Below are positions 6,810-18,168 of a stretch of 64,000 nt of DNA, one piece after another (position 1 is the first letter of the stretch; every line of letters begins with the position of its first letter). The notes under the pieces are model-generated. The model did no database searches and was not told where the DNA came from. It worked only from the letters and a program-made list of their open reading frames with translations. The position numbers were made by a program, and so were the translations under genes. Source of the DNA: Amycolatopsis thermoflava N1165. Lineage in GTDB: Bacteria; Actinomycetota; Actinomycetes; Mycobacteriales; Pseudonocardiaceae. Where the stretch lies: positions 2,703,560-2,767,559 of the forward strand of contig NZ_KI421511.1 of assembly GCF_000473265.1 (NCBI RefSeq). Reading direction: 5' to 3'.

Positions 6810-9648
6810 GTGCCCCGAATCCCGCTCCCGCACACGCGCCGTTCCCGGATGGTGGCCCTCGGGGTCGTCGTCCTGCTGGTGGCGGCCGCCGTGCTCGTCT
6901 GGACGCGCTCGTCGAGCGAGCCCGCCGCGGTGCCGACGCAGGACGCCTTCCTCGACGTGCCCGCCGCGCCCGGCTCCGCCGCGAAGGTCACGCTGGACAC
7001 CACGCTCTACCTGCCGGAGCGCACGCCCGCCCCGGCGGTGCTGCTGCCGCACGGGTTCGGCGGGGACAAGAACAGCGTCGCGGGCGACGCGCAGGAGCTG
7101 GCCCGGCGCGGGTTCGTGGTGCTCACCTACTCGGCGCGCGGCTTCGGCCGCAGCACGGGTGAGATCGGGCTGAACGACCCGGACTTCGAGGTCGCGGACG
7201 CCGCCCGGCTGCTCGACTGGCTCGCCACCCGCCCGGAAGTCCGGCTGGACGGTCCCGGCGATCCGCGGGTCGGCGTGCTGGGCGCCTCCTACGGCGGCGC
7301 GCTGGCGCTGCAGCTGGCCGGACGCGACAAGCGGGTCGACGCGATCACGCCGGTGATCACCTACAACGACCTGGCCCAGGGGCTCACGCCGAACGCGGCC
7401 GCGGCGACGGCGCCGGCGGCAGGCACCCCGGCGGCGGGCGCGTTCTCCCCGGACGGGGTGTTCAAGAAGTCGTGGGCAGGCTTGCTCTTCTCCGCCGGGA
7501 CCTCGCCCTCGGGCGCGGGCGGGCTGGGCGCGGAGGCGCCCGAGCCGGGCCAGGAGACCGACGACGACACCCAGAGCGCCGGCACCACGGGCGGTGGCGG
7601 CTCGGCCGCCGCCGCGCCGCTCCCCCAGCAGCCGCCGCAGCAGCTCGGCGGGACGACGTGCGGCCGCTTCACCGCCGAGATCTGCCGGGCCTACGCCGAC
7701 CTGGCCACCACCGGCGAGGTGAGCCCGCAGGTCGCGGCCCTGCTGCAGCGCCTGTCCCCCGCCGCGGTCACCGGGCACATCACCGCGCCGACCCTGCTGG
7801 TGCAGGGCGAGGCCGACACGCTGTTCGGGCTCGACCAGTCCGACGCCACCGCGCGGCAGATCACCGCGGCGGGCGGGACGGTGCAGCAGGTCTGGTTCAC
7901 CGGCGGGCACGACGGCGGACGGCCGGGCCCGCAGCTGCGCGCGAAGCTCGGCGACTGGTTGTGGTTCCAGCTCACCGGCGAGGGCGGCAACCCGTTCAGC
8001 GGGTTCTCCTACGACGTGCAGGGCTCGCTGCGCGCGTCGGGTTCGCCCTCGGTGCGCACCGTCGACGCGGGCGAGTACCCGGCGCAGGCGCAGCGGCGGA
8101 CGCTGCGGCTCACCGGCGACGAGCAGACGATCGTCAACCCGCCCGGCGGCACGCCCGCCGCGGTCAGCGGGATCCCCGGCCTGAACGCGCTGGTCAGCGG
8201 ATCGTCGCGGCTGTCGGGGCTGTTCAGCGTCGACCCGCCCGGCCAGTCCGCGCGGTTCACCACCGCGCCCGTCGACTCGCAGCTGCTGATCACCGGCTCG
8301 TCGACCGTCCGGCTGCGCGTGTCCGGCACCGGCGAGGCGGTGCTGTTCGTCAAGCTCTACGACCTCAACCCGGACGGCACCCGCACGTTGCCGGCGAACC
8401 AGATCGCCCCGGTGCGGGTCGCGATCCCGGCGTCCGGCACCGCCGAGGTGACCGTGACGCTGCCCGGGGTGGTGCGGCCGGTCGAGGCCGGGCACGCCCT
8501 GCAGCTCGTGGTCACGACCACCGACCAGGCGTACGCCACCCCGGTGACCCCGGCCGCCTACCGCGTCTCGCTCGCCGACCCGGCCATCGCGGTGCCGGTC
8601 GTGCCGGGCAACGCCGTCGGTGGCGGGTGGCCGGTCGGCACGCTCGTCGGAATCGCCGTCACGCTCGCGCTCGCCGCGGCGGTCGCCGCGCTGGCCGCGG
8701 TGCGCAGGCGGCGGTCGCACCAGGCCGATCCGGACCTTGCCGGGGTGCCGCTGGTGATCGACGGGCTGACCAAGGCCTACCCGGGCGGGCTCACCGCGGT
8801 GAAGGACCTGTCCTTCCGCGTCGAACCGGGCCAGGTGCTCGGCCTGCTCGGGCCGAACGGCGCCGGCAAGACCACGACGCTGCGCATGCTGATGGGCCTG
8901 ATCACCCCGACCGCCGGGGAGATCAGGGTGTTCGGCCACCGGATCACGCCGGGCGCGCCGGTGCTGTCGCGGATCGGCTCGTTCGTCGAGGGCTCCGGGT
9001 TCCTGCCGCATCTGTCCGGCACCGCGAACCTGCGCCTGTACTGGGACGCGACCGGCCGCCCGATCGAGCAGGCGCACCTGGAGCAGGCGCTGGAGATCGC
9101 GGGGCTGGGCAACGCCGTGCACCGCAAGGTCCGCACCTACAGCCAGGGCATGCGGCAGCGGCTGGCGATCGCGCAGGCCATGCTCGGGCTGCCGGAGCTG
9201 CTCGTGCTCGACGAACCGACCAACGGGCTCGACCCCGCCGCAGATCCACCAGATGCGCGAGGTTCTGCAGCGGTACGCCGCGACCGGCCGGACCGTGGTG
9301 GTATCCAGCCACCTGCTGGCCGAGGTCGAGCAGACCTGCACGCACGTCGTGGTGATGCACCGCGGCCGGCTGGTGGCCGCGGGCGAGGTCGGCGACATCG
9401 TGGCCGCCGGCGGCGAGGCCACCTTCCGGGTGGACCGGCCCGAGGCGGCGGCCGACGCCCTGCGCGGGGTGCCCGGCGTGTCCGGTGTGGACGTCGAAGG
9501 GACCCTCGTGCACGCCGACCTGGACGGCATGCCGCGCGCCGAGGCGGTCGCGGCGCTGGTCCGGGCCGGGGTCGCGGTCGAGCAGGCCGGGCCGCGGCGG
9601 CGGCTGGAGGACGCGTTCCTCCAGCTCGTGGGAGAGGAAACGTCATGA
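6810..9648 (+). CDS. S15/CocE-type hydrolase fused to ABC transporter ATPase, frameshifted as read
   Basis: The reading frame encodes a membrane-anchored fusion of about 946 residues. A signal anchor (about residues 14-31) precedes an X-Pro dipeptidyl-peptidase/CocE-like alpha/beta hydrolase with nucleophile GASYGG (Ser160), Asp in GEADTLF and His in GGHDGG. A Gly/Pro/Ala-rich insert, a beta-rich C-terminal domain and a second hydrophobic segment (about 610-630) follow. Then comes an ABC ATPase with GPNGAGKTT, YSQGMRQR and LVLDEPTNGLDP. An extra C in the run 9233-9236 breaks the frame right after Walker B; the natural frame resumes as QIHQMREVL and runs to TGA 9648, including the H-loop VVVSSHLL. 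It is coupled (ATGA) to the permease. Confidence 0.82.
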
Positions 9649-10571
9649 GCGAGAACGGGGTCCACACCGATCCCGCGGCACTGGACGAGCTGACCGACGC
9701 CGCCGCGCACACCCACTCCGGGGTGGGCGCGGACGGCGCGGTCGAGGGCTACCGGGCGCGGCGGACGCTGCGGCTGGGCGTCGAACTGCGGCGTCAGCTG
9801 CGGCGCCGGCGCACCCAGCTGGTGCTCGGGTTCGTCGTGCTGCTGCCGTTCATCCTGGTGGTGGCGTTCGAGATCGGCGAGTCCAGCCCGAACCGGCGCT
9901 CCGGCGGGTTCGTCGACCTGGCGACGGCGAGCGCGCCGAACTTCGTCGTGCTGGCGCTGTTCGTGTCCGGGACGTTCCTGCTGCCCACGATCGTCGCGTT
10001 GTTCTTCGGGGACACGATCGCGAGCGAGGCGTCCTGGTCGAGCCTGAAGTACCTGCTGGCGATGCCGGTGCCGCGGCACCGGCTGCTGCGGCAGAAGGCG
10101 ATCGCGTCCGGCTTGCTGTCGGTGGTGGCGCTCGTGCTGCTGCCGCTGGTGGCCCTGGTGGCGGGACTGATCTTCTACGGCGCAGGGGACGCGGTCAGCC
10201 CCACCGGCGACGCGATCCCGTTCGGGCAGAGCCTGATCGCGATCGGGCTGTCCACGGTGTACGTGGTGATCCAGCTGGCGTGGGTGGCCGGGCTGGCGCT
10301 GTTGCTGTCGGTGCTCACCGACGCGCCGCTGGGGGCGGTCGGCGGGGCGGTGCTGGCGGCGATCCTGTCGCAGATCCTCGACCAGATCACCGCGCTGGGC
10401 ACGCTGCGCAACTACCTGCCGACGCACTACTCGTACGGCTGGATGGACCTGATCGCCACCGACATCGACTGGACGAACATGGCCGCCGGGACGCTGTCCG
10501 CGGTGATCTACGCGACCGTGTTCACGTTGCTGGCCGCGCGGCGCTTCGCGACCAAGGACATCACCAGCTGA
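9645..10571 (+). CDS. ABC transporter permease (ABC-2 type) partner of the hydrolase-ATPase fusion
   Basis: A 308-residue permease. An Ala/His-containing cytosolic N-terminus of about 45 residues is followed by six hydrophobic segments (for example LVLGFVVLLPFILVVAF and LLSVVALVLLPLVALVAG) and a short basic tail, as in ABC-2 export permeases. The ATG overlaps the TGA of the ATPase by four bases. Because of the upstream +1 frame error, the shifted frame reads straight into this gene and an automated caller may report one 1253-residue chimera; the overlapping start and the normal start of homologous permeases argue for separate genes. The transported substrate is unknown. Confidence 0.85.
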   Translation: MSENGVHTDPAALDELTDAAAHTHSGVGADGAVEGYRARRTLRLGVELRRQLRRRRTQLVLGFVVLLPFILVVAFEIGESSPNRRSGGFVDLATASAPNFVVLALFVSGTFLLPTIVALFFGDTIASEASWSSLKYLLAMPVPRHRLLRQKAIASGLLSVVALVLLPLVALVAGLIFYGAGDAVSPTGDAIPFGQSLIAIGLSTVYVVIQLAWVAGLALLLSVLTDAPLGAVGGAVLAAILSQILDQITALGTLRNYLPTHYSYGWMDLIATDIDWTNMAAGTLSAVIYATVFTLLAARRFATKDITS

Positions 10572-10578
10572 CGTGCCC

Positions 10579-10584
10579 TACGGT
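10579..10584 (+). promoter_or_regulatory. -10 box of a leaderless promoter for the enoyl-CoA hydratase gene
   Basis: TACGGT is followed by six bases (GGGGCC) and the ATG at 10591, the same geometry as at several other genes in this window. It supports 10591 over the upstream in-frame ATG-like start at 10573. Confidence 0.5.
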
Positions 10585-10590
10585 GGGGCC

Positions 10591-11349
10591 ATGACGACGA
10601 TCGAGGTGGACAAGGCCGGCGACGTCGCCGTGCTGAAACTGGCCCACGGCAAGGCGAACGCGATGGACACCGAGCTGTGCCGGGAGCTGGTGGCACGGCT
10701 GGAGGAGGCCGAGCTCGGCGGCGCGAAGGGCGTGGTGCTGACCGGGCGGGACGGGATGTTCTCCGCCGGCGTCGACCTCAAGCGGGTCGCCGCGGGCCGG
10801 GCCGGTTACCTCCGGGAGTTCCTGCCCGCGCTGTCGGACGCGTTCCTGGCCGTGTTCGGGTTCCCCGGCCCGGTCGTCGCGGCGGTCACCGGGCACGCGA
10901 TCGCCGGCGGGGCGGTGCTGGCGGCGGCGTGCGACCGGCGGATCCTGAACGAGCGGCAGGGCCGGTTCGGGGTCACCGAACTGCTCGTCGGGGTGCCGTT
11001 CCCGTTGGTGGCGCTGGAGATCCTGCGCTGCGCGTACGGGACGGAGCGGCTGCCCGGGCTGACGTTCCTCGGCGAGACCTACGCCGGCCGCGAAGCGCTT
11101 TCCCGCGGTCTGGTGGACGAGCTGGCCGCGCCGGCGGAGGTGCTGCCGAGGGCGATCGAGACGGCGACGAGGCTGGCTTCGGTGCCGTCGGACGCGTTCC
11201 GGCACACGAAGGCGCAGATCCACCGGCCGTTCGACGAGCGGATCGGCGAGCAGCGCGCAGGGGACGACGCGCACGTCGAGCGGGTGTGGTCGGCGCCGTC
11301 CTCGCTGGCGGCGATCGAGGAGTACGTGCGGACCACGCTCGGCGGGTAG
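10591..11349 (+). CDS. enoyl-CoA hydratase/isomerase (crotonase) family protein
   Basis: A 252-residue crotonase-fold protein acting on acyl-CoA thioesters. The CoA-binding/oxyanion segments are visible: ANAMDTEL, FSAGVDLKRV (about residue 58) and the second oxyanion loop TGHAIAGGAVLAAACD (about residue 100). The usual catalytic Glu pair of true hydratases is not obvious: the region corresponding to the second Glu reads RFGVTELLVGVPFP, so hydratase versus isomerase activity is open. It stands alone behind its own leaderless promoter and is followed by a VOC protein gene. Confidence 0.88.
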   Translation: MTTIEVDKAGDVAVLKLAHGKANAMDTELCRELVARLEEAELGGAKGVVLTGRDGMFSAGVDLKRVAAGRAGYLREFLPALSDAFLAVFGFPGPVVAAVTGHAIAGGAVLAAACDRRILNERQGRFGVTELLVGVPFPLVALEILRCAYGTERLPGLTFLGETYAGREALSRGLVDELAAPAEVLPRAIETATRLASVPSDAFRHTKAQIHRPFDERIGEQRAGDDAHVERVWSAPSSLAAIEEYVRTTLGG

Positions 11350-11388
11350 CATTCTCGGTTCCCCGCCCACCGCCTCCCGGAGGCCGCC

Positions 11389-11769
11389 ATGCCGCGTCCG
11401 GTGCACTTCGAGATCCACGCGAGCGACCCGGAACGAGCCGTCACCTTCTACGCGACGGTCTTCGGGTGGACGTTCGAGCGGTGGGGCAGCAACCCGTACT
11501 GGCTGATCAGCACCGGCGACGGCCCGGGCATCGACGGTGGGCTGGTGCCGCGGCAGGGCCCCGCGCCCACCGAGGACGCGCCGGTGAACGCCTTCCCGCT
11601 GACCGTCGAGGTGGACGACCTCGACGCGGCCGTGCGGCGGGTCGAACAGGCGGGCGGTCAGGTCGCGGTGCCGCGGAGCCCGATCCCGGGGATCGGGTGG
11701 CTCGCGTACTGCGTGGACACCGAGGGAAACATCTTCGGGATGCTGGAGCCGGCCCCGGAAGCCGAGTGA
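11389..11769 (+). CDS. VOC family protein (glyoxalase/bleomycin-resistance fold)
   Basis: A 126-residue vicinal-oxygen-chelate protein with two beta-alpha-beta-beta-beta modules: PVHFEIHASDPERAVTFY ... FGWTFERWG, and FPLTVEVDDLDAAVRRVE ... GWLAYCVDTEGNIFGMLEP. The possible metal ligands are the early His (HFEIHA) and the late Glu (GMLEPA). Proteins of this size act as isomerases, dioxygenase-like enzymes or antibiotic-binding proteins; nothing here distinguishes them. GGAGG lies six bases before the ATG. The 28-bp tandem array begins about 60 bases after its stop. Confidence 0.87.
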   Translation: MPRPVHFEIHASDPERAVTFYATVFGWTFERWGSNPYWLISTGDGPGIDGGLVPRQGPAPTEDAPVNAFPLTVEVDDLDAAVRRVEQAGGQVAVPRSPIPGIGWLAYCVDTEGNIFGMLEPAPEAE

Positions 11770-11825
11770 TGGTGGGGCGGGGCTGTAGGCCGGATGGAGC
11801 CGGTACAGGCTGCTGGAGGTAGAGG

Positions 11826-12240
11826 TCGAGGGGCGCCGCTGCGGCGGCGGGGTTGCGTGATGCCGCTGCGGCGACGGGGGTCGAGTGATGCCGCTGCCGC
11901 AGCGGGGGTCGGATGATGCCGCTGCGGCGGCGAGGGTCGAGTCATGCCGCTGCCCCGGCAGGGGTCGAGTCATGCCGCTGCCCCGGCAGGGGTCGAGTCA
12001 TGCCGCTGCCCCGGCAGGGGTCGAGTGATGCCGCTGCCGCAGCGGAGGTCGAGTGATGCCGCTGCCGCGGCAGGGCTCGGGCGATGCCGCTGCCGCGCCG
12101 GGGATGGTGATGCCGGTGCGGCGGCAGGGGTCGAGTGATGCCGCTGCGGCGGCGGGGATCGTGATGCCGGTGCGGCGGCAGGGGTCGAGTGATGCCGCTG
12201 CGGCGGCGGGGTTGGGTGATGCCGCTGCGAAGCGGGTCGG
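11826..12240. repeat. 28-bp tandem repeat array, about 14 copies
   Basis: The block ATGCCGCTGC (or ATGCCGGTGC) recurs at 11860, 11888, 11916, 11944, 11972, 12000, 12028, 12056, 12084, 12110, 12138, 12164, 12192 and 12219. The period is 28 bases, with a few 26- to 27-base units. Three consecutive units around 11944-12027 are identical. The unit carries a GGGGTCGAGT lead and a GC-palindromic core able to fold. Twenty-eight is not a multiple of three and no ribosome site fits, so it looks non-coding. It fills the intergenic space between the VOC gene and the convergent MmcQ-type gene. Confidence 0.9.
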
Positions 12241-12437
12241 TTCGGTGCTGGGGCGGGTGGATGCGAAGCGCCGCGGGTGGTGAGCCTGGCCTGAGGCTCA
12301 CACCGCTGGGGCGGGTGGCGCCTGCCCGCGAGCGGCGAACCGCGGTGCCGTGCCCAAGGTGGCGCGGCAAGTTCGAGCGCAGGAAGCTTGGTTCGGCGGG
12401 CGGGCTCCGATGGAGTCACCGCGAGGGTGCTGCCGGG

Positions 12438-12758
12438 TCAGGAGCGGGCGTGGTCGTAGGACGCGGCCAGCAGTTCGTGCAGTTCGGCGTCAGGGATGGC
12501 GCTGTCCAAGGTGATCGTGTTCCAGCCGTGGCGGGACTGGTAGCCCATGGGCCGCACGGCGTCCGGGTGGCGGGCCCGCACGGTGGCGGCCTCCTCGGCG
12601 TTGACGCCGCACCGGAGGGCGATCGAGTTCTCCTCGAAGCCGATGTAGGCGAACGCCTTGCCCGTGACCTTCACGACGAGCACGTGCTCACCGAACGGAT
12701 AGGTCTCCACGGCGCCCGGCTGCGCCAGGCACCAGGCGATCACCTCGTCGCGGGTCAA
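12438..12758 (-). CDS. MmcQ/YjbR family DNA-binding protein
   Basis: A 106-residue protein of the YjbR fold (CyaY-like). It opens LTRDEVIAWCLAQPGAVETYPFG, continues with VLVVKVTGKAFAYIG and EENSIALRCG, and ends with the conserved YQSRHGWNTITLD and ELHELLAASYDHARS helix. The start is a TTG at 12758, chosen because AAGGAG lies six bases ahead and homologues begin here. The open frame continues upstream only through non-coding repeats. It is flanked on both sides by tandem arrays. Members bind DNA; the physiological role is not established. Confidence 0.85.
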   Translation of the reverse strand: MTRDEVIAWCLAQPGAVETYPFGEHVLVVKVTGKAFAYIGFEENSIALRCGVNAEEAATVRARHPDAVRPMGYQSRHGWNTITLDSAIPDAELHELLAASYDHARS

Positions 12759-12839
12759 CGGCCGCTCCTTCCATCCGGGTCGCTGAGCTCCGGCATCCCG
12801 GCGCCCAGTCACTCCCCGCAGCCAGGCCGGTGACCGGCC

Positions 12840-13469
12840 ACCGGCACTCCGGCGCCCGCTGCCCGCGCCCTCCGCCCGGGCAGGGCACCGGGCATCGGCA
12901 CCCCGGCGCCCAGCCACTCGCGCCCCCATCCCGGGGTGAGTCGCCGACCACCGGCACCCCCGGTGCCGAGCACCGCGGAGGGTGACCAGCCACCGGCACT
13001 CCGGTACCCGACCACCCACGCCCCCATCCCGGCGTGAATCGCCGACCACCGGCACCCCGGTACCGAGCACCGCAGATGGTGACCAGCCACCAGCACTCCG
13101 GTACCCGACCACCCACGCCCCCATCCCGGGGTGAATCGCCGACCACCGGCACCCCCGGTGCCGAGCACCGCGGAGGGTGACCAGCCACCGGCACCCCGGT
13201 ACCCGACCACCCACGCCCCCATCCCGGCGTGAATCGCCGACCACCGGCACCCCCGGTGCCGAGCACCGCGGAGGGTGACCAGCCACCGGCACCCCGGTAC
13301 CCGACCACCCACGCCCCCATCCCGGCGTGAATCGCCGACCACCGCCACCCCGGTGCCGAGCACCGCGGAGGGTGACCAGCCACCGGCAATCCGGTGCCCG
13401 ACCCTCCACGCCCCCATCCCGGGGTGAATCGCCGGCCACCGGCACCCCGGTGCCGAGCACCGCGGAGGG

Positions 13470-13472
<3 letters not shown>
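12840..13472. repeat. 98-bp tandem repeat array, about six copies, abutting the uvrB stop
   Basis: The block CGCCCCCATCCCGG recurs at about 12921, 13019, 13116, 13214, 13312 and 13409, a period of 97-98 bases. Each unit also has ACCGCGGAGGGTGACCAGCC and a small hairpin, CGGTGC-CGA-GCACCG. The last unit runs into the uvrB stop codon (13470-13472). A 340-residue open frame runs through it on the minus strand, but the 97/98 period is not a multiple of three, so coding is unlikely. It lies between uvrB and the MmcQ-type gene, both on the minus strand. Confidence 0.9.
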
Positions 13473-15623
<2,151 letters not shown>

Positions 15624-15630
15624 GGGAACC

Positions 15631-15636
15631 AGGGTA
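15631..15636 (-). promoter_or_regulatory. -10 box of a leaderless uvrB promoter
   Basis: On the minus strand TACCCT is followed by seven bases and the GTG start of uvrB. No ribosome site is present in that interval, which supports a leaderless message and this start codon. Confidence 0.5.
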
Positions 15637-15672
15637 GGCCGACCCACCGACAGTTTTCAGCGAGGCGGCGTT

Positions 15673-15927
15673 CTAGCAGGCCAGACGGCGGTCGCGGGCG
15701 GCGCGGGCCAGGCACGACTCGCACGGCATGCCGCAGATCCGCTCCAGCAGCTCGGCGCTCCCGCAGGCGATCGGCGCGCCGCAGCGCGCGATCAGGACCT
15801 CCGGGATGGGGCCGGTCTCGGGGATCGGGACGAGGTGGCAGACCCGGTCGCGCTCACCCGCGGCGCCCCGGCGCAGGCGCACGAGGGCCATCACTCCGGT
15901 CGGCTCGGCGTGGACGACGTTCCCCAT
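15673..15927 (-). CDS. small Cys-containing protein, unknown function
   Basis: An 84-residue protein starting MGNVVHAEPTG; an in-frame ATG 51 bases upstream is less likely. The C-terminal half carries Cys in ARCGAPIACGS and RICGMPCESCLA, a pattern that could bind a metal such as zinc. A basic LVRLRRGAAGERDR segment precedes it. It lies just upstream of uvrB on the same strand. I do not recognise a named family; the Cys spacing makes a real structured protein likely. Function unknown. Confidence 0.6.
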   Translation of the reverse strand: MGNVVHAEPTGVMALVRLRRGAAGERDRVCHLVPIPETGPIPEVLIARCGAPIACGSAELLERICGMPCESCLARAARDRRLAC

Positions 15928-16206
15928 GGGCGAAGCGTAAACCGGAATAATCGTGGAATCTTCGTGCCGTCGGCCCAATCCTGGGGGCCAGGACTGGTCC
16001 TGAAGGACGAAAGCGCTGGACCGCGGCGTGCCGCGGGGGTCGATGAAACACCCGAAAGTGACAAACCAGGCGTGCCGCTCGGTGTGTCGTCCCGTGCGGT
16101 TGGTTCCGCGGCCGGATGGGCGTGGCCGCGCTCGGCCAGACGGGGAAGCCAGGCGGGGAAGGCTTGTCGGCGGCGGGTTTCCGAGGTGCGGGGCGAGACA
16201 GCAGAG

Positions 16207-17460
16207 TTACTGCGTCGTCAGCACGGCGCCGCCGAGCCGGTGGCACAGCCGCAGCGCGAGCTCGACGTCCAGGCGGTTCTCCGACACCGGGCGGCCCAGC
16301 ATCTCCTCCGCCTTGCGCACCCGGTACTGCACCGAGTTCTTGTGCATCGTCAGCTGGGTGGCCGCCGCGGTGTAGCTGCCGCCCGCGGCGAGGAACACCC
16401 GCAGCGTCTCGCGCAGCCGGGCGTGCTGCTCGTCGTCGGTGGCGAGGTCTCGCAGCGTGTCCGCGACCCAGCCGCGCGCGGCCGCCATGTCGCCCGCCAT
16501 CAGGGCCATCGCCCCGACCTCGCGGAACGTCAGGACCCGGTCGCAGTGCTCGCCCGCGGCGAAGGCCAGGTTGTGCACCCGCTGCGCCTGCCGGTGGCTG
16601 CGCCGGAACCCGTCCAGCCCATCCCCCGGGTCCCCGAGCGCGAGCCGGATGCCCGGATCGGCCTTCTCCAGCACCTTCCGGACGCGCTCCTCGTCCGGCA
16701 TCGCGGGCCGCTCCAGCGGGAACCACACCCACGCGCAGACCTCGTCGTTCGGCACGAACAGCGGCGCGCCCGTGCTGGGCAGGCCGGCGGCGAGCTCGGC
16801 GGCGACCGCTTCCAGCCCGCCGAGCACGTGCCCGGCACCCGGGACCGGGGCCTGCCACACGATCATCGCCAGGTGCGTGCCGCGCAGCCGGTAGCCGAGG
16901 CTGGTCTCGCTGGTGTCGGTGGCCCCGCCCTCCAGCAGGGTGCGCACCCTGGCGGCCCGGACCGCGCTGCGGTTGACCAGCCAGCGGTCGCGTTCCTCCT
17001 GGTAGGCGGACACCACCTGCTGTGTCACGCGGTCGATGAAGGCGAACGCGCCGGTCAGCGCGTGCCCCATCATGCCGCCCAGCAGCTCCGGGTCGGACTC
17101 GAGCTTGACCGCCTCGCGAAGGGAATAATCGAGGAGCGCGGTCTGGCCGAGGTAGTAGGCGCGGATCAGGTCGACCACCGGGGTGCCGCGCTGGGCGAGG
17201 CGGCGCGCGTACTCCATCGCGGCGGCGGGCGCCTCCACCCGGCGTGGGTCGATGCCGTGCTGGAAGATGCGCAGCGCGGTGTCCACGTTCTGGTAGACGC
17301 TCGCCGAGAGCAGGCTGACGACGCTTTCGTCGTCGTTGACCAGGTTCGGCAGCTCGCGCGCGTACAACTGCACCAGCTCGCCGGTGAGCTCGGTGGCCCG
17401 CTCCGCGAGCACGGCGGCCACCCGCGCCACTCCTTCGACCGCGTCTGCCTCGTCCGCCAC
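16207..17460 (-). CDS. PucR family helix-turn-helix transcriptional regulator
   Basis: A 417-residue regulator of the PucR/CdaR type. The N-terminal ~160 residues are helical, the middle has a GGDEF-like remnant (WVWFPLERPAMPDEE ... IRLALGDPGDGLDGF), and the C-terminus has the family HTH: LRVFLAAGGSYTAAATQL then TMHKNSVQYRVRKAEEMLG and LDVELALRLC. Such proteins usually respond to small metabolites and control nearby catabolic genes. The start is GTG 17460 with TAGGGT six bases ahead (leaderless). It is divergent from a DUF402 gene across only 50 bases, so the two may share control. Confidence 0.9.
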   Translation of the reverse strand: MADEADAVEGVARVAAVLAERATELTGELVQLYARELPNLVNDDESVVSLLSASVYQNVDTALRIFQHGIDPRRVEAPAAAMEYARRLAQRGTPVVDLIRAYYLGQTALLDYSLREAVKLESDPELLGGMMGHALTGAFAFIDRVTQQVVSAYQEERDRWLVNRSAVRAARVRTLLEGGATDTSETSLGYRLRGTHLAMIVWQAPVPGAGHVLGGLEAVAAELAAGLPSTGAPLFVPNDEVCAWVWFPLERPAMPDEERVRKVLEKADPGIRLALGDPGDGLDGFRRSHRQAQRVHNLAFAAGEHCDRVLTFREVGAMALMAGDMAAARGWVADTLRDLATDDEQHARLRETLRVFLAAGGSYTAAATQLTMHKNSVQYRVRKAEEMLGRPVSENRLDVELALRLCHRLGGAVLTTQ

Positions 17461-17466
17461 GTGATC

Positions 17467-17472
17467 ACCCTA
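17467..17472 (-). promoter_or_regulatory. -10 box of a leaderless promoter for the PucR regulator
   Basis: On the minus strand TAGGGT is followed by six bases and the GTG start at 17460. The divergent DUF402 gene begins at 17511, so both promoters lie in this 50-base gap. Confidence 0.5.
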
Positions 17473-17510
17473 CCGTCGTGACAGTTCCCAAACTTATGTA
17501 AACCAGCAGA

Positions 17511-18047
17511 ATGGGAGGTATGACCGCGCACGCCGGGACGATCCACCCCCCGAAGATCGAGACCTTCGACGTCGCGAACCGGACCAACACCGACCCCAAG
17601 GGCATCGCCCGCGCCGTCGAGGAGTACCGGGTCGAGCCGTTCGGGCTCTACCTCGCCCGGCCCACCCCCGGCCGCGCCCAGTTCCACTACCTCGAATCCT
17701 GGCTGCTGCCCGGGCTCGGCCTGCGGCTGACCGACTTCTGGTTCCGGCCCGGCCACGAACGCGACCAGGACTTCTACCTCGACGTCGTTTCGGTCGAGCG
17801 CGACGGCGCCACCTGGCGCACCACCGACTGGTACCTGGACCTCGTGGTGCGCGAGGGCGCGCGGGTCGACGTGGTCGACATCGACGAGCTGCTCGCCGCG
17901 GCCGGCGCCGGGCTGCTCACCGCGGGCGAGGCGCGGCGCGCGCTGGAGATCGCCTACCACGCGGTGGACGGCCTGGCCGCGCACGGCTACCGCGTGGACC
18001 GCTGGCTGGCCACCCACGACATCGAGCTGACCTGGCGCCGCCGCTGA
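17511..18047 (+). CDS. DUF402 domain-containing protein
   Basis: A 178-residue protein with the DUF402 beta-barrel pattern: FHYLESWLLPGLGL, DFYLDVVSVERDG, then TDWYLDLVVREGARVDVVDIDELL followed by the helical tail LTAGEARRALEIAYHAVDGL. Related FomD-like proteins are metal-dependent nucleoside-diphosphate hydrolases; whether this one shares that activity is unknown. Two ATG codons (17511 and 17520) compete. GGGAGG falls between them, too close to the second, so the first was kept with low certainty. It is divergent from the PucR regulator. Confidence 0.83.
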   Translation: MGGMTAHAGTIHPPKIETFDVANRTNTDPKGIARAVEEYRVEPFGLYLARPTPGRAQFHYLESWLLPGLGLRLTDFWFRPGHERDQDFYLDVVSVERDGATWRTTDWYLDLVVREGARVDVVDIDELLAAAGAGLLTAGEARRALEIAYHAVDGLAAHGYRVDRWLATHDIELTWRRR

Positions 18048-18168
18048 GCATCCACCGATCGGTGGATGCCCGGTCACCGGGCGGCTGACCGAAGTCCCGC
18101 CGCGGAGTCGATCCGGCGCCCGCCCCTTCCCCCGCATGCTGGTCCGGCGGAGGAAAGGGGGCGGCACG

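Noticed and set aside
6810-10571. A single 1253-residue protein joining hydrolase, ATPase and permease
   Set aside because: The join depends on a frameshift after Walker B; the stretch between is Arg/Gly/Pro-rich nonsense, while the natural frame carries the H-loop and ends with a coupled ATGA at the permease start.
12438-13460. 340-residue minus-strand frame extending the MmcQ-type gene through the 98-bp repeats
   Set aside because: The repeat period is not a multiple of three, the MmcQ fold starts at the TTG with its own ribosome site, and the extension is repeat translation only.
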